NCBI GenBank assembly: GCA_027622555.1
Contig: JAQBYJ010000032.1
Coordinates: 1-51,131 of the forward strand
Direction: 5' to 3'
DNA length: 51,131 nt
Source: Verrucomicrobiota bacterium
GTDB taxonomy: Bacteria > Verrucomicrobiota > Verrucomicrobiia > Opitutales > UBA2995
Part shown: positions 46,701 to 51,131 of the stretch, piece after piece
Layout: every line of letters begins with the position of its first letter
How positions within the stretch are numbered: position 1 is the stretch's first letter
The notes under the pieces: generated by a model
What the model was told of the DNA's origin: nothing
Seen by the model: only the letters and a program-made list of their open reading frames with translations
The model's database searches: none
Program-made: the position numbers and the translations under genes

Positions 46701-49565
46701 ACCGAAGACTATGTCAAGGTGCGGCGTTCGCAGGCCAAGGTAATCAAGCAGCATTACATCGACCAGAATCCCAGCACTGATTTGCTGGTTACCCAGTCGG
46801 TCAACCTCAACGGACTGGATGTGGAGACGCTCAACACCGAAGGGCACCTCTTTTCGAACCACTATGACGTAATCGGCCGGCTTATCCTGACCATTGACGG
46901 ACGTGACCTGGAGACGGAGTACAGCTACGACAGCAAAGGCCAGTTGTCCTGGGTCGAGGACTCCGCCGGAGTCCGCAAAACCTACTTATACGACAGTAGT
47001 ACCGGCTTCATGTTCAAGGATACCGACGACAGTGGAATAGAAGCCCTTTATGGATACGACCTTATGGGGCGCCTCACCCACACTTATGGTCGAACACCAT
47101 ATCCGGTGAGGTATGAATACAACGATCCCATGGGCCAGATGACCAAGATGGAGACGTTTCGTACCGGGGACCTCAGTGTCTTTAGCGGCTTCAACGGAAC
47201 GAGCGACGAAACCAACTGGACCTACGATTCTTATACCGGCCTTCTTAAAAAGAAAACGGACGATAAGTTGAAATACTCGGAATACACCTATAACTCCCTT
47301 GGGCAAGTGCTAACCCGCCGGGACGGTCGCGGAGTCATTGTGACCAATGAATACTACGCTTCCACCAATCCCGGCACCGGCGGTATACCAAACGCCTTGA
47401 AGAAAGTGACCTATCCAAGTACCGGAGGCTACAACAATTCCGCCAACGTGCAATACACCCCGGATCTCTTGTACACCTACAAACGGCACGGGGGTCTCTA
47501 CGAAGTGACGGAGGGAAGTACCGGTGGTCCCGCCAACAAGCGCAACAAACGCGTGTTCAGCTACGACTCCAATTACCAGCTCTCGCAGGAGGACCTCGGC
47601 ATCTACGCCAATGACATCTATCACGAAACCAACGATGTCATCAACTACACCTACGATACCACTACAAAGGGTTTCAAAGGCCGGTCGGTGTCTTTCAACT
47701 ACCGGAACGACTCCACCTATAAAAACAGTTTCACTTACGATAGTACCAGCCGCTTGGATAAAGTCACGGCCAACCACTTCTCTGCTACTGCCTTCGACTA
47801 TACCTATAATGCGGAAGCTAACGTGGTAGATTACCTTCAATACGGCAACTACAAGCAGGACATGGTCTACCGTTCGGACAGTTACCGCTTGGACAAAATC
47901 CTGCACCTCTGGGCCAGCGATTCCTCCAAGACCCAGGAAACCCGCCTCGAATATGACAGTCATGGCCGCCGCACCTATGAGAAAATGAAAGGCACCGTGG
48001 TCACCACCCTGAGCCGTCCCGCCGCCGGCTACGCCTCCAAGGCGGAGTACGATCTGCGCAGCCAGGTGAACAAGTACGAGCGCTACAACATCGACGCCTC
48101 AACCTGGGCCATCGGCACCACGATATCGAACACCCGCTGCGACTGGGTGTTCGACAATGAAGGCAACCGCGACCACGAGACCATCGCCCCGGCATCCCTG
48201 GCCCAGTATACCGCCAATGAGCTCAACCTATACACGCTCATCCCGGGTGCCAGCCCCACCCACGACGACAACGGCAACATGCTGACCGACGGCACCCGCA
48301 CCATGGTCTACGACGCGGAAAACCGCCTGGTCAAAGTCACCATCGGGGCGAACAACTGGACCTATCAGTACGACTACATGGGACGCCGCATCACCCTCTC
48401 GGCCAACGGGACCCTGCAAAAGAAGTTCGTCTACCAGGGCTGGAACCTCATCGCCGAGACCAACTCCAGCGACACGGTGGGCCGGAAGTTTACCTGGGGG
48501 CTGGACGTCTCCACCACCATCCAGGGCGCGGGCGGCGTCGGCGGACTCCTCATGATCCAGGACGGCTCGGCGGAATATTATCCCATTTACGACGGAGCCC
48601 GCAACATTGTCGGCCTCTACAACGAGACCGGCGGTATCGCCGCCGCCTACGAGTACGATGCTTATGGACGAATCGTTAACCAATCAGGCACTTACGCGGC
48701 GTCGAACCCCTTCCGCTTCTCTACCAAATACACCGACGAAGACACAGACCTGGTCTACTACGGCCTGCGCTACTACAACCCCAAGATCGGACGCTTCATC
48801 AACCGCGACCCCATTGGAGAGTCCGGCGGCATCAACCTCAACGCCTTTGTCGGGAATAATCCGGTCAATTACTATGATTATTTGGGGTTACATCCGGATG
48901 ACCCGGAAGAGGATGAGGATTTGGATGATTATGACCTCGACCCATGGGAGGTTAATGGTTGGGACGCCATTGATACTTACCTTGAAGAGTTGGTTATCGA
49001 ATGGCTTAACCAATCTTGGGAAAATAGCATTCAAAGCAGTTACAATTATAGCTACCGCCAGACATACGAGATTGATGATTCCCAGAGTTATGATAAAACT
49101 TATACTCTTAAAACGTTTGTAGTTGACGGTGATAAAGAAGAAAGGGGAAATAAAGTTCCGTGGAATTCGGATAACAAGTACTATGTTATGCCTCCCTTAA
49201 ACTGGCCTGAAACAAACTTATCATCACTGAATGAAAAAACTCCTTTCAGCTTGTTGGGAACATTGTGGAAGGCAAATCCAAGAAAGCTGTTTATGAAGCT
49301 TCAGGCAGAAATTGGAAGAGTGGAGTATCCAATTGGAAATATTCCAGAATATACAGCTGATATTACAATAGATAAAACACTCATTGATGTGGTTTTTGGT
49401 TATACTTATTACATGGGTGGGCCTTCAGAGGAATTACCTTATCAAACTAGTTTCGAAATCAGTGGCTTAAATAATGGCCTTTGGGGAAACATTGCCAATG
49501 AAAGCCCTTATTCTGTCGATATTTGGACAGTGTTTGAACCAGTATTTATTGAAAAAGAATATTGA
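43740..49565 (+). CDS. RHS/YD-repeat protein, candidate polymorphic toxin
   Basis: A 1941-aa protein with a Sec signal peptide (about 1-25) and an N-terminal region of ~500 residues without clear repeats. From about residue 600 to 1650 come YD repeats (e.g. YDAYDRVIE, YDSKGQLSWVED, YDYMGRRITLS). The RHS core ends in KIGRFINRDPIGESGG near residue 1690 and YYDYLGL near 1716. The final ~225 residues, beginning HPDDPEEDEDLDDYDLD, are a different domain: acidic, then beta-rich, and strikingly more AT-rich than the core. In RHS toxins the core forms a shell around a cleaved C-terminal effector. I do not recognise the effector. No PAAR or VgrG domain is visible; the signal peptide suggests surface display or secretion by another route. 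Confidence 0.92.
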   Translation: MRRLLSQWTLFVLLLVAPLGSLIAEESRTVLVRAQVRGKVVSVGGSDYVKLAVNGINKYFYFTTTYDVTNSTLFEFEVDLNDDKVITVTQAGMSDYRIYFNPVMSAGLKESLQILLDDSPLRTIGKADISGSTVDLRVRPVAVKEPVSAFGKAYPVIGATKAEIHIGLGRATMGYGAGKIMLKPENFGANNLATTDAVFSIFDSTYVDVTSSGTHRQAFAPEGLADVQVLGGGGFAIKFYTPSQVGAKSGGLYPLTGSPVATYEITDPDTSGGSGASNGFFREFKLKRIIGAKTDYLEVDEEYYEYDDGMGDSGEGTTTYLYDWYQSTKDIVHLRYASIDSYNPEWQISLFTQDGSANVKDAKEFTIGNFESYARGYGGDLYSVYTKDSNTTDPSNPYEVTWERPNNTTKTYRFTGANLDGEPDTAIGQIKQVKTTFKDTVDNLITSYSYWEDASGELALPDLIETKQGSLVVGKTTAVYTEPTLFSKTILQKVETNYSESGEFYITTVKSYRPDDADEHLKGKTISIELPNGTKTSYLYLKGTSTWDISTSKYVFTPGGSGAERRVVTLHGNKFSGGTYLKTFEGYDIDDLDMETVFGGTGYGKHTAEDVWYDAQGRVHYRATYVYIGSGNFAQISHRQYIHDGYGNLVKDYEFVGSPLTDGRIFHVATYANGQKTSESDAQGVITEFYYDAYDRVIETIKKGITVSGFDTQGDIETTYTLDVADNVLTETVHDPSSTKSLTTTYTYDTGGRVKTVNDPRDLTNTYSYTSDTVTTVTYPNNSTRTTTLHKDGRLYTITGTAQPPETYTYGYESGTGFLWSKKAYDSGPWNTAYKDWLGRPIRNEFPTFNSSTVKLFQEFQYDNTWSHLTKETYKSGTSVGSASTVGASKLYWYDGNAKLTRTATDTNDNGSIDLSTDHNVMEYYGHFQKFGSDWYDFNGYGTYGTDGSSTLKGLEATYAKVSGYTVNTGSDSTIGYSFTQNIFGDYTEDYVKVRRSQAKVIKQHYIDQNPSTDLLVTQSVNLNGLDVETLNTEGHLFSNHYDVIGRLILTIDGRDLETEYSYDSKGQLSWVEDSAGVRKTYLYDSSTGFMFKDTDDSGIEALYGYDLMGRLTHTYGRTPYPVRYEYNDPMGQMTKMETFRTGDLSVFSGFNGTSDETNWTYDSYTGLLKKKTDDKLKYSEYTYNSLGQVLTRRDGRGVIVTNEYYASTNPGTGGIPNALKKVTYPSTGGYNNSANVQYTPDLLYTYKRHGGLYEVTEGSTGGPANKRNKRVFSYDSNYQLSQEDLGIYANDIYHETNDVINYTYDTTTKGFKGRSVSFNYRNDSTYKNSFTYDSTSRLDKVTANHFSATAFDYTYNAEANVVDYLQYGNYKQDMVYRSDSYRLDKILHLWASDSSKTQETRLEYDSHGRRTYEKMKGTVVTTLSRPAAGYASKAEYDLRSQVNKYERYNIDASTWAIGTTISNTRCDWVFDNEGNRDHETIAPASLAQYTANELNLYTLIPGASPTHDDNGNMLTDGTRTMVYDAENRLVKVTIGANNWTYQYDYMGRRITLSANGTLQKKFVYQGWNLIAETNSSDTVGRKFTWGLDVSTTIQGAGGVGGLLMIQDGSAEYYPIYDGARNIVGLYNETGGIAAAYEYDAYGRIVNQSGTYAASNPFRFSTKYTDEDTDLVYYGLRYYNPKIGRFINRDPIGESGGINLNAFVGNNPVNYYDYLGLHPDDPEEDEDLDDYDLDPWEVNGWDAIDTYLEELVIEWLNQSWENSIQSSYNYSYRQTYEIDDSQSYDKTYTLKTFVVDGDKEERGNKVPWNSDNKYYVMPPLNWPETNLSSLNEKTPFSLLGTLWKANPRKLFMKLQAEIGRVEYPIGNIPEYTADITIDKTLIDVVFGYTYYMGGPSEELPYQTSFEISGLNNGLWGNIANESPYSVDIWTVFEPVFIEKEY

Positions 49566-49581
49566 GAAAGATCTGAAATTT

Positions 49582-50055
49582 ATGAAGTCTTTGTTTAGCT
49601 TGTTAGTGTTGCTTACTCTCTTGTACTTCTTGGGATGCTCTGAGGGTTTTGATTATTACGAGGTTACGTCAGTAGCAATGTCCCCTAGTTATTTTCCAGG
49701 CGAGGTGGTCAAAATCTCTCAAAGAGATCTTGGATCATTGGAGAGATTTGATGTTGTATTAATTGAAATTCCTGTGACAAAACTAAATGGGTTATTTAGG
49801 GTTCTGGGCCTTCCAGGAGAAAAAATTCATTTTCAAAATAATGGCATTTTGATTGATGATGAAATAATACCACTTCCTAACTCGATTGAATTTGTGCCTA
49901 ATATTAAGGCTAATCAATACTACGCCATTGAAACTGAGGTTTCTATTTCTGAAAATCGCATTTTTGTGATCGGTGATAATATGAAGAATTCCAGGGATAG
50001 TCGCACTTTTGGCTTAGTGCCGTACGAGAATATTTTAGGAGTAGCGGTTGAATAA
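49582..50055 (+). CDS. Signal peptidase I-like putative lipoprotein without catalytic dyad; immunity candidate
   Basis: A 157-aa protein starting with a lipoprotein-type signal (Cys19 in YFLGC). The rest follows the S26 signal peptidase fold: VTSVAMSPSYFPGEVV (box B region), RVLGLPGEKIHFQNNGILID (box D region) and GDNMKNSRDSRTFGLVP (box E). The catalytic Ser that precedes the Met of box B is Ala32 (codon GCA), and the Lys that precedes Arg-Val in box D is Phe72, so it should not be an active peptidase. It lies 16 bp after the RHS stop, the classical immunity-gene place, with GAGAAAG as ribosome site, and is AT-rich like the RHS C-terminus. Confidence 0.82.
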   Translation: MKSLFSLLVLLTLLYFLGCSEGFDYYEVTSVAMSPSYFPGEVVKISQRDLGSLERFDVVLIEIPVTKLNGLFRVLGLPGEKIHFQNNGILIDDEIIPLPNSIEFVPNIKANQYYAIETEVSISENRIFVIGDNMKNSRDSRTFGLVPYENILGVAVE

Positions 50056-50080
50056 TCCTGAAAAGTATAAAAAAGAAAAG

Positions 50081-50144
50081 GAGACCGGCGGCATCGCCGC
50101 CGCCTACGAGTACGACGCCTTCGGCAGAATCACCACTCAATCAA
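50081..50144 (+). pseudogene. Displaced RHS-core fragment
   Basis: These 64 bp match 48624-48687 of the RHS gene with about a dozen differences and encode ETGGIAAAYEYDAFGRITTQ, a piece of the RHS core. The frame then continues through the direct repeat to a stop near 50212. The fragment marks an old insertion or displacement of a second RHS tip. It is the hallmark of orphan RHS tip modules. Confidence 0.88.
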
Positions 50145-50213
50145 GAGCTTCCAATAGGGTCAATAGTCAATTGTCAAGATGCGAACGGAACTTGTCAATA
50201 ATGGAGATATGAC
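50145..50213. repeat. 69-bp direct repeat, copy 1
   Basis: Identical over 69 bp to 51063-51131. It contains three near-tandem heptamers GTCAATA GTCAATT GTCAAGA at 50159-50179. The two copies are 918 bp apart and bracket the orphan module. Confidence 0.97.
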
Positions 50214-50260
50214 CCCATTGGCTCTCTGACCCCATTGGCTCTCTGACCCCATTGGCTCTC
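50210..50260. repeat. 17-bp tandem repeat x3 carrying a DPIG-like codon string
   Basis: Three perfect copies of TGACCCCATTGGCTCTC. The first overlaps the end of the 69-bp repeat. GACCCCATTGG is also the DNA that encodes the DPIG motif of the RHS core at 48807, so the unit may be a remnant of a core end that expanded by slippage. Since 17 is not a multiple of 3, each unit shifts the frame. Confidence 0.93.
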
Positions 50261-50540
50261 TTCTGGAGATCCAAATTACCGTCCTGTAAAAACTCCTCAG
50301 CAAACAAGAATCGAGCAGGTTGAAAAGAATACTAATAATGCTCCAACGGAAAGAAAACAGACTCCTAGCAATCCTTCTCCTAAACCCAAGCCATCGCCTG
50401 AACCGGACTCAGGTCCATCAATTCAACCAATTCCGTGGTGGTTAAGAGTGCCTTTACCTCCTATTATTCTCGGTCCGCCCCAATTTATAATTATGCCTGA
50501 TCCTAATAAATACTTGAATGAAGAAGATCTTCGAACATAG
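50247..50540 (+). pseudogene. Orphan RHS C-terminal tip, proline-rich, no start codon
   Basis: An open frame of 97 codons from the TGA at 50244-50246 to the TAG at 50538-50540. It encodes SGDPNYRPVKTPQQTRIEQV, then a Pro/Lys/Ser-rich stretch (PSNPSPKPKPSPEPDSGPS) and WWLRVPLPPIILGPPQFIIM. It has no ATG/GTG near its beginning and sits directly after DPIG-coding repeats, one base out of frame with them. This is what a silent RHS tip that needs recombination into a core would look like. The family is not recognised. Confidence 0.65.
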
Positions 50541-50647
50541 ATTGCTCGAAAATGATAGCAGCAATACTCGACGGGATTTTTCCATTGATTTGGAGAATAT
50601 TCAGATTGTTTTTCAGAGATTATCATACTTTCAGGAGCGGAGAATGT

Positions 50648-51028
50648 ATGGCATACGGCTCTTCCGATTTTATTGATGATTTTAAATACAGTCTTAGTTT
50701 TTTAGAATCGATTGATAGTGAACTGGTAACAGCTATCAGGCATACTAATTTTACATTAATTGACGAAAGGACGCACGGGAAAGTCGGTAGGACTGCATGC
50801 AAGTATTTTCCAGTTTACAGATATATCTTACAGGATGGGTCCATGGAGTTGGCTTGTTACATTGTCGCGTGTTATTTCTATTCAATAGAGATTGATAATT
50901 TAAGCATAAACAAGCGGCTCTTCAAAAGAAAAGAGTTTAATCTTTCTAATACCTATTCATTGGAGTGGATGAGAAAAAACCAACTTATGGGAAGTGTTTA
51001 TGCTCAACTGTCCAAGTGGCCGGTATGA
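50648..51028 (+). CDS. Small protein of unknown function, second immunity candidate
   Basis: A 126-aa protein starting MAYGSSDFIDDFKYSL with a strong ribosome site AGGAG 10 bp upstream (50633-50637). The frame continues upstream to an ATG at 50552 (158 aa) but that start has no ribosome site. The protein is rich in aromatic and charged residues (KYFPVYRYIL, CYIVACYFYSIEID) and has no known motif. It follows the orphan RHS tip and is AT-rich, as immunity genes behind orphan tips usually are; the role is inferred from position. Confidence 0.65.
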   Translation: MAYGSSDFIDDFKYSLSFLESIDSELVTAIRHTNFTLIDERTHGKVGRTACKYFPVYRYILQDGSMELACYIVACYFYSIEIDNLSINKRLFKRKEFNLSNTYSLEWMRKNQLMGSVYAQLSKWPV

Positions 51029-51062
51029 TCCGAAGCAGGGGGGAGCAGAAAAGATGACATGG

Positions 51063-51131
51063 GAGCTTCCAATAGGGTCAATAGTCAATTGTCAAGATGC
51101 GAACGGAACTTGTCAATAATGGAGATATGAC
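51063..51131. repeat. 69-bp direct repeat, copy 2 (runs off the window)
   Basis: Identical to 50145-50213 up to the last base of the window, so the true repeat may be longer and further tip modules may follow. Confidence 0.97.

Noticed and set aside
47310-47963. 217-codon minus-strand open frame inside the RHS gene
   Set aside because: It is antisense to the YD repeats; its Val/Gly-rich composition comes from the repeat codons on the other strand.
50145-51131. Insertion sequence bounded by direct repeats
   Set aside because: No transposase or terminal inverted repeats; the content is RHS tip and immunity-like sequence.

Overview
The window looks like a chromosomal piece of a Verrucomicrobiota bacterium, probably Opitutae-like and marine or polysaccharide-degrading. 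This is an inference. It rests on a formylglycine sulfatase together with a radical-SAM sulfatase-maturing enzyme, a PhoD-type phosphatase, an extra EF-G-like GTPase, a C-terminal fragment of the 'LESSTDLEAW' type common in secreted proteins of this phylum, and a signal-peptide-bearing YD-repeat (RHS) giant protein. No 16S rRNA is present to confirm it.

Layout. 1-5250: sulfatase cut by the window edge, HAD phosphatase, PhoD-like phosphatase, GIY-YIG protein, tRNA-Val(GAC) and a decayed tRNA-Val copy. 5250-10580: recN and a small exported protein, converging on ychF; then the ribosomal/tRNA modification operon rpsP-trmD-rplS, with a long acidic tail on S16, no rimM and a strong terminator. 10620-18540: radical-SAM sulfatase-maturing enzyme, membrane-anchored alpha/beta hydrolase, DUF6607-like lipoprotein, EF-G-like GTPase, a HAD gene remnant and a glycosyltransferase. 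18850-33620: PlsC/acyl-CoA-synthetase fusion, penicillin-acylase family enzyme, a P-type ATPase relative that lacks the phosphorylated aspartate, class III nucleotide cyclase, small membrane protein, polA, methyltransferase, ABC-F protein and OmpH/Skp chaperone. 33630-42120: a sugar-acid catabolic island. Its minus-strand operon (Gfo/Idh/MocA oxidoreductase, FadR-type GntR regulator, cyclase-family hydrolase) has a perfect operator-like palindrome upstream. Its plus-strand genes are a DoxX-like protein, an isopropylmalate-dehydrogenase-like enzyme, mannonate dehydratase UxuA and a three-part TRAP transporter.

42120-51131 is the accessory region and the most unusual part. A debris zone (broken C-terminal domain, inverted repeat, five CCCTCGA heptamers) precedes a two-gene unit: a 247-aa exported partner overlapping by 4 bp a 1941-aa RHS protein. 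After the RHS core (DPIG motif near residue 1690) the last ~225 residues are a different, AT-rich C-terminal domain. Directly behind it, where an immunity gene is expected, lies a 157-aa putative lipoprotein with the fold motifs of signal peptidase I but with the catalytic Ser and Lys replaced by Ala and Phe. Then follow a displaced RHS-core fragment, a direct repeat of at least 69 bp, three 17-bp tandem units, a start-less proline-rich orphan C-terminal piece, a second immunity-like ORF, and the second copy of the 69-bp repeat running off the window end. This is the architecture of a polymorphic toxin locus with an orphan toxin-tip/immunity cassette; neither C-terminal domain is one I recognise.

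The two best candidates for undescribed biology are the signal-peptidase-like pseudo-enzyme as a possible immunity protein in the RHS locus, and the full-length P-type-ATPase-like protein in which the catalytic DKTGT is EKTGI.
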